Shown: positions 20,394 through 33,275 of the stretch, in pieces
How positions within the stretch are numbered: position 1 is the stretch's first letter
Layout: each line of letters starts with the position of its first letter
NCBI GenBank assembly: GCA_000719105.1
Contig: JODX01000032.1
Coordinates: forward strand, 1-64,000
Length of the DNA: 64,000 nucleotides
Source of the DNA: Streptomyces sclerotialus
GTDB lineage: Bacteria > Actinomycetota > Actinomycetes > Streptomycetales > Streptomycetaceae
Direction: 5' to 3'
Translations under genes and position numbers: made by a program
The notes under the pieces: model-generated
The model's input: only the letters and a program-made list of their open reading frames with translations
What the model was told of the DNA's origin: nothing
Databases searched by the model: none

Positions 20394-21941
20394 TCAGGTC
20401 TCGCGGTGGCCGCCGGACCCGCCGATGCTCTGGGCGTGGCGGAACAGCCCGTTCGGGTCGTAGCGGTGTTTGACGGCGACGAGGCGGTCGTAGTTGCCCT
20501 GGTAGTAGGCGTGCTGCCAGTCGTGCAGATCGGGGTCGGCGAAGTTGACGTACGCGGCGTCGGTGCGCAGGCCCTGGCGCAGGGTGCGGTACAGGGCGCG
20601 CTGCTGGGCGAGGAGCCGGTCGGTCACGTGCCGTGGGGCGCCGGGCTGCCAGTGGGTGCCGATGTCGATGACGAAGGCGGCCCGGCGGTGCGGGTAGGCG
20701 GTCGCGTCCGGATCCGGGGCGGTGCCCGCGCCGCCCATCGCGAACATCGCCACGTAGACGGAGTTCTCCCCCTTGCCGGGCTGCCACTCCTCGATCCAGT
20801 CGATGACGTCCACGACCGTGTGCCGGTCGAGCCGGCGGTCGGCGACCAGGCACTTGAAGGCGCCGGCCTCGGGCTTGGGCGGTGCGGTCCACAGGTACTT
20901 CTGCCCGTCGAAGAAGTGCCGCTGCTCCAGGAACTTCCCGGCCGGCTTCAGCGCGAGGACCGGGGCCAGGGTGCGGCGCAGCGCGTCCTCGTCGCCCAGG
21001 CGCTGTCCGAGCAGGGAGAGGACGGCGCCGCTGCCGTCCCCGGGGTTCCTGAAGGTGATCTGCAGATCGAAGTCGTGATGCCGGTCGGCGGCCAGGACGT
21101 CCTGCACCGCGTCCATGACCTCGACGCCGCGTACGGCGGGGAAGGACAGCTCGAAGACGCCGACGGACTGCCCGGAGACGTCGACGGCGCGGTAGGTGAA
21201 ACCGGTGTTGATGCCGAAGTTGCCGCCCGCGCCGCCCCGGCAGGCCCAGAACAGGTCGGCGTTCTCCCGTTCACTGGCGCGCACGAGGGAGCCGTCGGCC
21301 AGCACGAGCCGGGTCTCGGCCAGCCGGTCGCAGGTCATGCCCCACTTGCGGTCGTTGAAGCCGAGCCCGCCGCCGAGCGTCAGCCCGGCCATGCCCACGG
21401 TGGGACAGCGCCCGCCGGGGACGTACAGGTGGGCGGCCCGCGCGTCGTACACGTCCGCGACGGTGGCCCCGCCCCCCACCACGAGCCGGTCCTCCCCGCT
21501 GGGCACCACGCTCTTCATCCGGCGCAGACTGATCAGCAGGCCCGTGGTGGTGGAGAGGCCGGCGAAGCTGTGGCCGCCCGAGCGGACGGCGAACGGCATC
21601 CCGTGGCCGGCGGCCCAGCCCAGGGCCGCCCGTACGTCGCCCTCCGTGGCGCACGCGGCGATCCCGGCCGGCCGCACCGCCGCGTAACGCCGGTTGTTCG
21701 GGAGCATCAGCCCTTCGTAGGGCGCGTCCTTCGGCCGGTACAGTCCCGCGCCGCCGCTCAGGGCGCGGCTCAGCTGCCGCCAGGCCGAGGCGGGCAGGTC
21801 GGCGACACCGGTGTCCCGCGGCTCCCGCACCGCGGCGGCCCGGGCTGCCCCGCCCGGCATGCCCGGCATCAGAGCGGCACCGGTCAGGGTCGCCATCTGC
21901 GTTCCACGCCGCAACACACCCCGGCGACTGATGTCCACCAT
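20394..21941 (-). CDS. secreted FAD-linked oxidase, berberine-bridge type
   Basis: This 515-residue protein has a Tat-type N-terminus (SRRGVLRRG, then a hydrophobic stretch and an Ala-rich cleavage region). Its FAD-binding domain contains RSGGHSFAGLS, with the His for 8-alpha linkage, and GGRCPTVGMAGLTLGGG, with the Cys for a second FAD bond. The BBE domain closes the protein (YYQGNYDRLVAVKHRYDPNG). Bicovalent FAD oxidases of this type oxidise sugars or secondary metabolites; the substrate is unknown. It is divergent from the beta-galactosidase gene, which may hint at oligosaccharide oxidation. Confidence 0.85.
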   Translation of the reverse strand: MVDISRRGVLRRGTQMATLTGAALMPGMPGGAARAAAVREPRDTGVADLPASAWRQLSRALSGGAGLYRPKDAPYEGLMLPNNRRYAAVRPAGIAACATEGDVRAALGWAAGHGMPFAVRSGGHSFAGLSTTTGLLISLRRMKSVVPSGEDRLVVGGGATVADVYDARAAHLYVPGGRCPTVGMAGLTLGGGLGFNDRKWGMTCDRLAETRLVLADGSLVRASERENADLFWACRGGAGGNFGINTGFTYRAVDVSGQSVGVFELSFPAVRGVEVMDAVQDVLAADRHHDFDLQITFRNPGDGSGAVLSLLGQRLGDEDALRRTLAPVLALKPAGKFLEQRHFFDGQKYLWTAPPKPEAGAFKCLVADRRLDRHTVVDVIDWIEEWQPGKGENSVYVAMFAMGGAGTAPDPDATAYPHRRAAFVIDIGTHWQPGAPRHVTDRLLAQQRALYRTLRQGLRTDAAYVNFADPDLHDWQHAYYQGNYDRLVAVKHRYDPNGLFRHAQSIGGSGGHRET

Positions 21942-22033
21942 TGCTCTCCGCTCTCCTAGGCACTGGCTCCCGCACGCCCATCGTGCCGACGAGCACCGGC
22001 AACCCCGTTCGCCGCGCCGGGCGGCACCGTTAG

Positions 22034-25503
<3,470 letters not shown>

Positions 25504-25561
25504 GGCGGCACGCTAACGGCCACCACTGGCAAAGGCGCCTCCCGCCTTCGGCGCACCGCCT

Positions 25562-26128
25562 TCAGTGGTCCGCGCAGCACGGGGTCGGGTCCGGTACCTC
25601 GAAGGGCACCAGGACACCGCCCACGGCAGGCATGGCGGCCAGCACGAGCTCGCCGTTCTGCCACTGCGGCCGTACGTGGTCCCGCGTCACCAACTCCGTG
25701 TCTCCGGCCGGCGGTTCCTGGGCTCCCAGGACGGTCACCCGGTCGATCGCGCTGCGCGACAGCAGGTCCGCGATCGTGAGGGTGCCGGTGAGGGACGCGA
25801 CGCCGGGGTACAGCACCGCACGGCCCACCTCGTCGGGGGCGCCGTCCGTGACCTCGTACCCCTTGGCCGTGAGCCACTCGTGGACGGAGTCCCGCACCTC
25901 CCGCGTCGGCAGCGCGAAGGAGAGCACGACCCGGGGGCGGTCGCCGTTCCGCACCAGGTGCGTGCAGCCGAACCCGTCGGGGGGGAGTCCGAGTTCGGAC
26001 GCCAGCGTCTGAAGCAGGTGATCGGCCACGAGCAGGTCGGTCACGTCCGTGTCGACGGTGAGGGCGTCGGCGTACGAGGGCGGCGCGACGTCGCGTCCGG
26101 AAGGCCTGGACTGCACGGGGAACGACAT
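25562..26128 (-). CDS. uncharacterised protein
   Basis: The ORF encodes 188 residues (MSFPVQSRPSGRDVAPPSYA onward) with normal high GC at third positions. GAGGCAGG precedes ATG 26128. The protein is soluble and acidic with no signal, and ends in a Cys/His tail (PTPCCADH). I do not recognise a family. It lies next to a remnant of an HTH regulator, a pairing seen with many streptomycete accessory genes, but no function follows from that. Confidence 0.6.
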   Translation of the reverse strand: MSFPVQSRPSGRDVAPPSYADALTVDTDVTDLLVADHLLQTLASELGLPPDGFGCTHLVRNGDRPRVVLSFALPTREVRDSVHEWLTAKGYEVTDGAPDEVGRAVLYPGVASLTGTLTIADLLSRSAIDRVTVLGAQEPPAGDTELVTRDHVRPQWQNGELVLAAMPAVGGVLVPFEVPDPTPCCADH

Positions 26129-26279
26129 GTGACCTGCCTCGAAGTCGCGCTGGAACGGTAGAGCTGTGAAGCCGTGGGAGCAGTGAACCGACTTTCGTAG
26201 CCTGCCATCGGAACGGCGACCTACCGGAACCAACCGACGACGCTCAGATGGCCGAAGCCTGAACAGATTCCGTGCAACA

Positions 26280-26812
26280 GTGGTGACGGATCTCAACGAG
26301 CGGGAGAGCTGGCTCGCGCCGGCGCGCGAAAGCCGCCGCACACAACGTTGGTGGCACGTCCTCGAAGACCGACTACCGCAGGACTTCCCGGACCTCGTCG
26401 CGCTCGAGGACGAGGTATCAGAGTGCAGGGAATTCCAGCCTTGCATCGTGCCGGGCCTGTTCCGGACGAAGGCGTACGCGACAGCCGTGATCCAGGGAGG
26501 TATCGCCGGCACCCTCAATGCAGACCAGCAGACCAAGGTCTGCGTACGCATGGAGCGACTTTGCAGGTACTGCCCTTCACCGCAGGCGCCTGCCAGGGCG
26601 GACCATATTCCTACTTGATCTACAGCTTCCCTCCCCCCGCAGAGCTCGAAGTGGCCCTGCTGGAGAACTTCGCGGGCCACGCCTATCTGGAATCCCGAGA
26701 GGATACGGTCCGCCTGGGCGGCGCCTTCGACCACCTGGGAGCCTCAGCTCTCAGCACCTTGGACTCCGAGGCGCGGATCGTCCAGATCGCCGGGGAAATG
26801 ACCGATCCGTAA
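26280..26812 (+). pseudogene. remnant of XRE-family regulator (DUF5753)
   Basis: One frame carries PDLVALEDEVSECREFQP and VPGLFRTKAYATAV, the start of a DUF5753 domain. Another carries LPFTAGACQGG, then TVRLGGAFDHLGASALS, its end. The N-terminal HTH and about 35 central residues are missing, and there is a frameshift. The family pairs an XRE HTH with DUF5753 and often a DUF397 partner; neither the HTH nor a partner is seen here. Confidence 0.65.
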
Positions 26813-27316
26813 GGGGAATCAACTACACAGAGGATTGACGTCCGTGATGCGAAAGCGATATCCGGTTCCCCACTGACTTTCACTCCCGCCGCTTGGCGCG
26901 CCTTTGTCCGTGCACTCAGCGTCGATAGCCTCGCATTCAAGTGAATGGCGATGCCGGGATACGGTTCCCGCGATCCGCGTGGAATGCTTACATGATCTTG
27001 CGAGCCGCCGACGGCCGGGTCATGTCCCGCCCATACCGCCGCAGCGCCCCGGGAACCGGTGCAATCTCGGCCTCCCTCATCATGCCCGACGGACCCGACA
27101 TATCGGGCGGGCCGGCGCGATCTGATGCGACCGCGCGATCGTCTACGCCCACGTCCGACTCCGCCTCCGATCGTCCACTGACGTGGCCGTCAGAAGGCTC
27201 GGAAGGTCCGACGGAACCATTCCGGCGGGCCTTCAGTACATCCTTGTGGACATCAAATGCGACAGGGGCTGGTACTCCAGCCGTAGATCGCTGGTGCGAC
27301 GTCCGACCGACCGCGC
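26813..27316. other. gene-free decayed region
   Basis: About 500 bases with lower, less biased GC than the neighbours. No frame shows convincing codon usage or a recognisable domain. It lies between the HTH-regulator remnant and the merR gene and is probably decayed sequence. Confidence 0.5.
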
Positions 27317-27694
27317 CTACGGGTGCGTGTCCGTGATCGCGATGACCTCGTCGAGGCGGTCCAGAGCAGCCTGCAGGTCGTCGACCTTGGCCTGGATGCG
27401 GTCGCGCTCGGCGCGCAGCATGGCTCGTTGCTCGGCGTCGGTGTGCCCGGTGTCCCAGCATGGAAGGAGTTCCGCAATCCTTCGGCTGGTCAGACCGGCG
27501 GCGAACATCTGCTGGAAGAAGCGCACCAGGGTGACGGTGTCCTGCCGGTAGAGGCGCTGGCCGGACGGGCTGCGCTCCGCGATGAGCAGCCCCTGCTGCT
27601 CGTAGTAGCGCACGGCGCGTACCGAGACGCCGGCGCCCCGTGCCACCTCGCCGATGCGGATCAGCCGCTCGGCCGCGGCCTCCGTGACGGTCAT
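27317..27694 (-). CDS. MerR-family transcriptional regulator
   Basis: The protein (125 aa) has a typical MerR N-terminal winged helix (LIRIGEVARGAGVSVRAVRY, then YEQQGLL and SGQRLYRQD) and a C-terminal coiled-coil dimerisation helix (LRAERDRIQAKVDDLQAALD). It lacks the cysteines of metal sensors, so it probably senses a small molecule or stress. It is divergent from the SDR gene, whose promoter has a MerR-type spacer palindrome, so it very likely controls that gene. Confidence 0.9.
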   Translation of the reverse strand: MTVTEAAAERLIRIGEVARGAGVSVRAVRYYEQQGLLIAERSPSGQRLYRQDTVTLVRFFQQMFAAGLTSRRIAELLPCWDTGHTDAEQRAMLRAERDRIQAKVDDLQAALDRLDEVIAITDTHP

Positions 27695-27735
27695 GGTGAT
27701 CCCTCTCGCCTCGCCCCGGTCCTGACGGCCGGCAC

Positions 27736-27767
27736 TTGCCTCTGACGCCAGCGTCAGGTTTTAGCGT
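27736..27767 (+). promoter_or_regulatory. MerR-type promoter and operator of the SDR gene
   Basis: A -35 box TTGCCT (27736-27741) and -10 box TAGCGT (27762-27767) are separated by 20 bases. That overlong spacer holds the palindrome CTGACGC-CA-GCGTCAG (27742-27757). This is the classic layout for activation by DNA untwisting by a MerR dimer. The -10 lies 7 bases before the SDR ATG, so the transcript is probably leaderless. Confidence 0.75.
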
Positions 27768-27774
27768 ACCGGGC

Positions 27775-28503
27775 ATGGACATCAACAACTCCGTCGCCCT
27801 TGTCACCGGAGCCAACCGCGGCCTGGGCCGCGCCTTCGCCCAGCGCCTGCTGGAACGGGGCGCCCACAAGGTCTACGCGACGGCCCGCCGACCGGTGACC
27901 GTGGACCTGCCCGGGGTCGAGGTGCTGCCCCTCGACATCACCGATCCCGCATCCGTGAGGGCCGCCGCCGAGGCCGCCCCGGACGTCTCGCTACTCATCA
28001 ACAACGCGGGAATCAGTACGGGGACCGACCTGGTGACCGGTTCGCTGGACGCCGTGCGGCACGAGCTGGAGACCAACATGTTCGGCCACCTGGGAATGAT
28101 CCGGGAGTTCGCGCCGGCGCTCGCCAGGAACGGCGGGGGCGCGATCGTCAACGTCCTCTCCGCCATGTCGTGGTTCGGGGGCAAGGGCGCCAATGCCTAC
28201 CACCTGAGCAAGGCCGCCGCCTGGGCCATGACCAACGGCGTCCGCCTGGAGCTCGCCGAGCAGGGCACGCTCGTCACAGCGGTACACCTCGGCCTGGCCG
28301 ACACCGACATGGCGGCGGGCTGGCCCGTGGACAAGATCGCTCCCTCGGACCTGGCCGACGCGGCGCTCGACGGTGTCGAGGCGGGCTCCGCCGAGGTCCT
28401 CGCCGACCAATGGAGTCGGGACGTCAAGTCCCGGCTGCCGCAGACGCCGGAAGAGTTCAACGCCGCGATGGACCGCGCCCTGGCGGCGTTGGTGGCGGCC
28501 TGA
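27775..28503 (+). CDS. short-chain dehydrogenase/reductase
   Basis: The 242-residue protein is a classical SDR: NAD(P)-binding TGANRGLGRAFA near the start, NNAG at about residue 80, and the catalytic YHLSK preceded by Ser in the VLSAMSWF region. ATG 27775 is chosen because the MerR-type promoter makes a leaderless start there. Substrate is unknown; regulation by the divergent MerR protein suggests response to an electrophile or xenobiotic. Confidence 0.88.
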   Translation: MDINNSVALVTGANRGLGRAFAQRLLERGAHKVYATARRPVTVDLPGVEVLPLDITDPASVRAAAEAAPDVSLLINNAGISTGTDLVTGSLDAVRHELETNMFGHLGMIREFAPALARNGGGAIVNVLSAMSWFGGKGANAYHLSKAAAWAMTNGVRLELAEQGTLVTAVHLGLADTDMAAGWPVDKIAPSDLADAALDGVEAGSAEVLADQWSRDVKSRLPQTPEEFNAAMDRALAALVAA

Positions 28504-28550
28504 GGGCCCCTCGGGCCGCGCTGACATGCTCCGCCCGCAGTTGTGGATCT

Positions 28551-29446
28551 TCATGTTGTGGCGGGGGCCGGGTGTTCGCGGTGCTCGTCGGCACGGATGA
28601 CGGCCAGAAAGGCGTGGGCGAGCATCGCGAGGGTCAACCAGCGCAGCCAGAGAGTGTGGCGGCGGGACCTGGTGCTCGTCCAGGCCGGCGAGGCCCTTGC
28701 CGGCCTGGAAGGTCTCCTCGGCCCTCCAGCGGGTTCCGGTGACGCGGACCAGGGCGGGCAGCGGTACTGGCCGCGGGCTGAAACAGCGGTAATAGGCCAC
28801 CTCGCCGGTGGTGCGGTTGCGGCGGATCAGCAGCTGGCAGGTGCCGGCCGAGTGGGTGGGGATCAGGTCGACGGCGGCCCAGACGTAAGGGCGCGGGCCT
28901 TTGCGCCAGCGCCCGCGGACAGTTGCTGCCAGCCTCTTCGGGGCACCGTGCGCATCAGCACGTCACCACGGAACTTGCCGACAGGAGTGTGTACTTCGGT
29001 GCGGCAGGAGACGGCCATGACGTATCCCCTCCCGTGCGTGGCAATCATCGACAGCAGGGCCGGGTTGCCGCCGTAGACCTCGTCGCCGGTGACCCGGCCG
29101 GCCGTGTGACGGCCGGCCCAGAACCTCTCGAGCATCGCGGCAGCGAGCTGCGTCTGGGTGGCGAACCGCACCTCGTCAGGTTCCAGGCCCGCCCTGCGGC
29201 ACCGCTCGGGATCGTCGGGCCATGCTCTGGGCAGGTACAACTCACGGTCGACGGCGGCGTGTCCGCACGGCGTGGCATGGACAAGATGGACCGCGGCCTG
29301 GGAGTTCTCGATCCGCCCGGCGGTACCGGTGCACTGTCGCTGCACTCCGACGGTCGCGTTCCCCTTCTTCACGTCGCCAGTCTCGTCGACGACGAGGACG
29401 GCCTGCTCGGCGCCGAGGCGATCGACAATGAAGGATTTTTTTGCCC
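28551..29446 (-). pseudogene. IS701-family transposase remnant
   Basis: The remnant keeps the DDE catalytic core (VLVVDETGDVKKGNATVGVQ, then TGDEVYGGNP) and the C-terminal part (RWRAEETFQAGKGLAGLDEH). It lacks the N-terminal third, starting at FIVDRLGAEQ. Two frameshifts break it, near 28900 (after LSAGAGA) and near 28665 (after LDEHQV). No terminal inverted repeats could be defined. It is a dead element embedded in other decayed genes. Confidence 0.85.
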
Positions 29447-29484
29447 GGCGACGCAATGCCATTCGACAACTCGACTTCCTGGCC

Positions 29485-29748
29485 TCACAGTTCTCCCATT
29501 CGGAGATGCTCGGCAACGAAGAGGTCATCATTCGTTCCGCAAACGTGCGTACACGTCGCATCTGCACGACTCTTCAAGCATCCGCTATCGAGGTGGCCTT
29601 GCAGGCGGTTGTTGGAATTCTTTGTCTTGCCGACGTACGTTCCGGGGTTCAGCTGGTCCTTGAACTCGTAGATTCCTGGAATCTAGGTCTGCAGCCAGTC
29701 CCCACGGCTCAGATCGGCGGCGTCCAGCCATCTTCCGAGTTCAGACAT
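29485..29748 (-). pseudogene. HINT plus GIY-YIG polymorphic toxin remnant
   Basis: On the minus strand, LGRWLDAADLSRGDWLQT (29748-29683, then a stop) resembles the segment of pretoxin HINT domains of secreted toxins. It is followed in the same frame by IPGIYEFKDQLNPGTYVGKT (29682-29485), which has the GIY and YVG motifs of GIY-YIG nucleases used as toxin tips. The rest of the HINT domain and the toxin body are missing, and the 3' side abuts the transposase remnant. The remnant is too short to be active. Confidence 0.6.
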
Positions 29749-29758
29749 CGCCAGGCCC

Positions 29759-29956
29759 GATGCCGTCGAGAAGACGGCGGATCTCCTCGGCACCCGTCGC
29801 TTCGACTTCTTCTGCCTCAACGACGTCAACAGTCCGGTCGACCAGCGGCAGCGTATCGCCGAGGAGCTCCACCACTTCCTCGAGGCCTGCTTCCCCTTCC
29901 CGAGCCACTACGAGCGCCGGGGGGCGGGCGGCGATACCCGCCCCACCGAGTTCTGA
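29759..29956 (+). pseudogene. C-terminal remnant of a stealth-family capsule transferase
   Basis: A 65-residue open segment ends at TGA 29954. It contains DLLGTRRFDFFCLNDVNS and HHFLEACFPFPSHYE. The FFCLND and FPxPSxYE pattern matches the last conserved region of stealth (sugar-phosphate transferase) proteins. No start codon or upstream domains remain. Confidence 0.5.
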
Positions 29957-29975
29957 GCCCTCGGCGACCGAGCCC

Positions 29976-31694
29976 TTACGAGGGCAGCACCCACACCGGG
30001 TTCGAGTAGAACCACAGGTCCTGCCACGGGTCCGCGTCGCCGACCACGTCGATGGCCGGGCCCGCGGGGTCGACGGCCGCGCCCATCGCGCCGACGGCCG
30101 TGCGCTTGCCGTCGCTGCCGCGGAGGCGGACGTAGAGCGGGCGGTCGACGCGGCCGAGCTCGTAGGTGAGGCGGACCGTGCCGGTGTTCTTGTTGACCTC
30201 GTACGACTTGACGACCTTGGCGGTCGGCGCGGTGAAGGTGTCCTTGTCCTCGACCTCGCCGGTCACGTCGCCCTGGATGACGTCGACGCGTGCGAGCGTC
30301 GGCACGAAGCCGGCCCAGTTGGGGCCGCCCGCGAGGGCCACGTCCACCGTGAGGGTGACCTTGGTGCCCTTCTTGACGTGGAGGGCGCCGCCGAGGGTGG
30401 CCCAGCGGCTGCCGCCCGAGACGCGGACGTCGAGGCCGCTGAGGAGCTGGCCGTGGTCGACCCAGATGCGGCCGGCGCGGATGCCGTCCATGACGGCGGC
30501 GTACTCGAAGCTCTCGGCGCCGACGTGGGTGCGGCTGTAGTAGCCGGGCCAGAAGTCGTTCTCCGTCAGGTCGATCTGGCCGCCGTAGACCGGGTCGTCG
30601 TACCGGCCGTTGGCGTTGAAGTCGCCGCCGCCGCGCGCGGCGGTGTCGGCGTAGATCTGGTGGGAGTCGGAGTTGGCGGTGATCCACCAGGGCTTGCCCT
30701 CGGCGAGGAGGCTGTCCCAGAGGCCGCCGACGGTGGCGGTCATCCAGTCGAAGCCGCCCCAGGTGCGGTAGCTCTCCAGCGGGTAGCCGGGATAGGAGTT
30801 GGCGCTCGGGCTGCCGTCGTAGATGCCGCGGGCCCCGCCGGGTCCGTTGGGCTTCGGCAGGCCGGCGGCCTGGTGGCCGGGGGCGCCCTCGAAGCCGACG
30901 GCGATGCGGTGGCCCGCGGGCGTCGCGTCGCGCCAGGCACGGATCTCGTGCGGGGAGTCGATGCCCTTGCGCGCCGGGTGGTTGGCGAGCATCAGCGCGT
31001 CCTTGACCTTGCGCCGCTTCACCTGGTCGGAGAGGAAGTTGAGGCCCGCGATCGCGAGGGCCTCGTTGGCGGCGGAGGAGGCGGTGGCGCCCTTGACCGC
31101 GCCGTCGTAGCCGGTCTCGAACTGCTTGAGGACGGAGACCTCGTTCTTGCCGGGGTGCACGAAGACCGTGCCGTGCTCGGCGGCCGGGATGTTCCACTCC
31201 AGGCCCTGGAAGACGAGGGTGTCCTCGTAGGCGGCGCGGGCCTCCTTGATGTCCGGGTTGACCTTCTCGACGCCGATCTTGGCGTGGGTGGCGCTGCCGT
31301 GGTCGGTGATGACCATCCAGTCCAGGCCGTGCCGGGCACCCTGGCGGACCTGGTCGACGACGCGGTACTTGCCGTCGCTGCTGTACTGGGTGTGGATGTG
31401 GTGGTCGCCGGACAGCCAGAGGAAGCCGTTCTTCTTGCGGCTGCTGCCGCTGCCGGAGGCGTACGCCGGTGCGGCGCCGCCGGCGGTCTGGCCGATGACA
31501 CTGCCGGCGGCCAGACCCGCACCGAGCAGGCCCGCGCGGCGCAGCAGCGAGCGGCGCGACTGCTGCTCGGGGGAGAGCGCCTCGTCGGGCACGGTGATGT
31601 CGAAGGCGGCGGGGAGCGGCGCCGCGTCGTGCGCGTGACCGTGGTCGTGGCTGTGGTCGTGTCCGTGATGGTGATGCCCGTGTCCGTGCCCCAT
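29976..31694 (-). CDS. secreted PHP-domain phosphoesterase with His-rich N-terminus
   Basis: The 572-residue protein starts MGHGHGHHHHGHDHSHDHGH after AGGAGG. A Tat-like signal (SRRSLLRRAGL and hydrophobic stretch) lies at about 57-90, unusually far in. The PHP/CehA-type metallohydrolase core follows with metal-ligand motifs DHHIHTQYSSDG, ITDHGS, LANHPARKG and ANSDSHQ. The C-terminal 150 residues are beta-rich. Family members hydrolyse phosphoesters or carbamates with metal ions. The His tract could bind Zn, Ni or Co on the cytoplasmic side before export or help load metal. It is divergent from another secreted phosphoesterase. Confidence 0.8.
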   Translation of the reverse strand: MGHGHGHHHHGHDHSHDHGHAHDAAPLPAAFDITVPDEALSPEQQSRRSLLRRAGLLGAGLAAGSVIGQTAGGAAPAYASGSGSSRKKNGFLWLSGDHHIHTQYSSDGKYRVVDQVRQGARHGLDWMVITDHGSATHAKIGVEKVNPDIKEARAAYEDTLVFQGLEWNIPAAEHGTVFVHPGKNEVSVLKQFETGYDGAVKGATASSAANEALAIAGLNFLSDQVKRRKVKDALMLANHPARKGIDSPHEIRAWRDATPAGHRIAVGFEGAPGHQAAGLPKPNGPGGARGIYDGSPSANSYPGYPLESYRTWGGFDWMTATVGGLWDSLLAEGKPWWITANSDSHQIYADTAARGGGDFNANGRYDDPVYGGQIDLTENDFWPGYYSRTHVGAESFEYAAVMDGIRAGRIWVDHGQLLSGLDVRVSGGSRWATLGGALHVKKGTKVTLTVDVALAGGPNWAGFVPTLARVDVIQGDVTGEVEDKDTFTAPTAKVVKSYEVNKNTGTVRLTYELGRVDRPLYVRLRGSDGKRTAVGAMGAAVDPAGPAIDVVGDADPWQDLWFYSNPVWVLPS

Positions 31695-31934
31695 GGCGCG
31701 CCTCCTGGATACCGCTGTCGTGCGCGGCGCCACTGCGCCGCGTGAGGAGAATCCAGGCAGAAGATGAATGTTGTACGACAGGGGGATGATCGGCGGGCGT
31801 CACGGACGCGGCCGCTCGCCTCAGCACTCACAGTTTTCCCGGCCGCCCTTGTACGTCACACCTTCCGACCGCGACTTTGGGTGCCGACGCTCTTCCTTCC
31901 CCCAGGCAGACGGACGGACCGGAGACACCTTCTC

Positions 31935-33266
31935 ATGAGACGAATCCTCGGCACCCTCACGGCCGGTGTGCTGGCCCTCGCCGCGTCGCTCGGCGCCGGC
32001 ACCACACCCGCAGCAGCTTCTTCCGACGCCAGTGGCAGCGGCACCTTCGACATCCTGACGTACAACATCGCGGGCCTGCCGCTCGGGCTCGGCGACAGCG
32101 ATCCGGAGACGAACACACCGCTCATCGGGCAGCGGCTCGGGGCGTACGACATCGTCAACCTCCAGGAGGACTTCAACCACCACGCCGCGCTGTACGCCAA
32201 CGACACCCACCCGTACCGCACGGCCACCAGCGGCGGCGCGGGCCTCGGCGACGGCCTCAACACCCTGTCCGACCGGCCCTTCGAGGACTTCGAGCGGGTC
32301 GACTGGGACGACTGCACCGGCACGGACTGCCTGACCCCGAAGGGCTTCACGCTGGGACGGGTGCGGCTGGCCGAGGGCGTCTTCGTGGACCTGTACAACG
32401 TCCACACCAACGCCGACGTGACGGACGCCGCCCTGGCCGCCCGCCGGGCCAACATCGAGCAGCTGTCGGACTTCATCCGGGCCAACTCCGCGGGCAACGC
32501 GGTGATCGTCATGGGCGACACCAACACGCGCTACACCCGGACCGGCGACAACATCCGCACGCTGCTGGACGAGAACGGGCTGACGGACCCTTGGGTGGAA
32601 CTGGTGCGCGGCGGCACGCCTCCCGCGCAGGGCAGTGACCCGCTGGTGTGCGACGCGGCGGCCCCGGCCGACGACTGCGAGGTGGTGGACAAGGTGCTGT
32701 ACCGGAGCAGCGACCTCGTCGCCCTCGACGCCACCCGCTACGGCAACGAGTGGGCGTCCTTCCTGCGATCCGACGGCGAGCACCTGTCCGACCACTTCCC
32801 GCACACGGTCGGTTTCACGTACACACCCGACCCGTCCCTCCGGGCGAGCGACTTCTTCGGCGGACCGCACGGCACGGCCTTCAACGACGCCGACGACCTG
32901 CCGTCCGCGCCGTCACCGCGCACACTGACGCTGCGCGGCGGCTCCCGCCTGGACGCGGTGTCCCTGACCCACGACGGCGGCACGGTTCTGTCCCACGGCG
33001 GTACGGGCGGCACGGCCGCGTCCCTGACCCTGGCCTCCGGCGAGCACCTCACGTCGGTGCGGCTGACGCGTGGTGAGAAGGACGGCCGTACCCGGGTCTT
33101 CTCCGCGGCCTTCACCACCGACAAGGGCCGTACGGTGACGGCCGGTTCGCCCACCTCGGACGCAGCCACCTTCACGGCGCCCTCGGGCTGGCAGATCGTC
33201 GGCTTCACGGGCCGCTCGGGCGACGAGATCGACAAGCTGGGGGTGCTGTACGCGCCGGTCCGCTGA
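31935..33266 (+). CDS. secreted endonuclease/exonuclease/phosphatase with jacalin-like domain
   Basis: This 443-residue protein has a signal peptide (MRRILGTLTAGVLALAASLG, cleavage near AAAS). The EEP fold shows NLQEDF, MGDTNTRYT and the final SDHFPHTV catalytic block. The C-terminal 130 residues resemble a jacalin-like lectin domain (GPHGTAFND onward). It is probably an extracellular phosphodiesterase, such as a sphingomyelinase-like enzyme or a nuclease, anchored to glycans. ATG 31935 follows GGAGAC. Confidence 0.8.
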   Translation: MRRILGTLTAGVLALAASLGAGTTPAAASSDASGSGTFDILTYNIAGLPLGLGDSDPETNTPLIGQRLGAYDIVNLQEDFNHHAALYANDTHPYRTATSGGAGLGDGLNTLSDRPFEDFERVDWDDCTGTDCLTPKGFTLGRVRLAEGVFVDLYNVHTNADVTDAALAARRANIEQLSDFIRANSAGNAVIVMGDTNTRYTRTGDNIRTLLDENGLTDPWVELVRGGTPPAQGSDPLVCDAAAPADDCEVVDKVLYRSSDLVALDATRYGNEWASFLRSDGEHLSDHFPHTVGFTYTPDPSLRASDFFGGPHGTAFNDADDLPSAPSPRTLTLRGGSRLDAVSLTHDGGTVLSHGGTGGTAASLTLASGEHLTSVRLTRGEKDGRTRVFSAAFTTDKGRTVTAGSPTSDAATFTAPSGWQIVGFTGRSGDEIDKLGVLYAPVR

Positions 33267-33275
33267 GCCCGGCGG

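Noticed and set aside
25523..25568. terminator hairpin between small genes
   Set aside because: The stem is imperfect with a three-base bulge and includes the stop codon of the 25562 gene.
27236..27300. IS110-like fragment (FDVHKDVLKA on the minus strand)
   Set aside because: The similarity covers only a few residues and has no flanking support.
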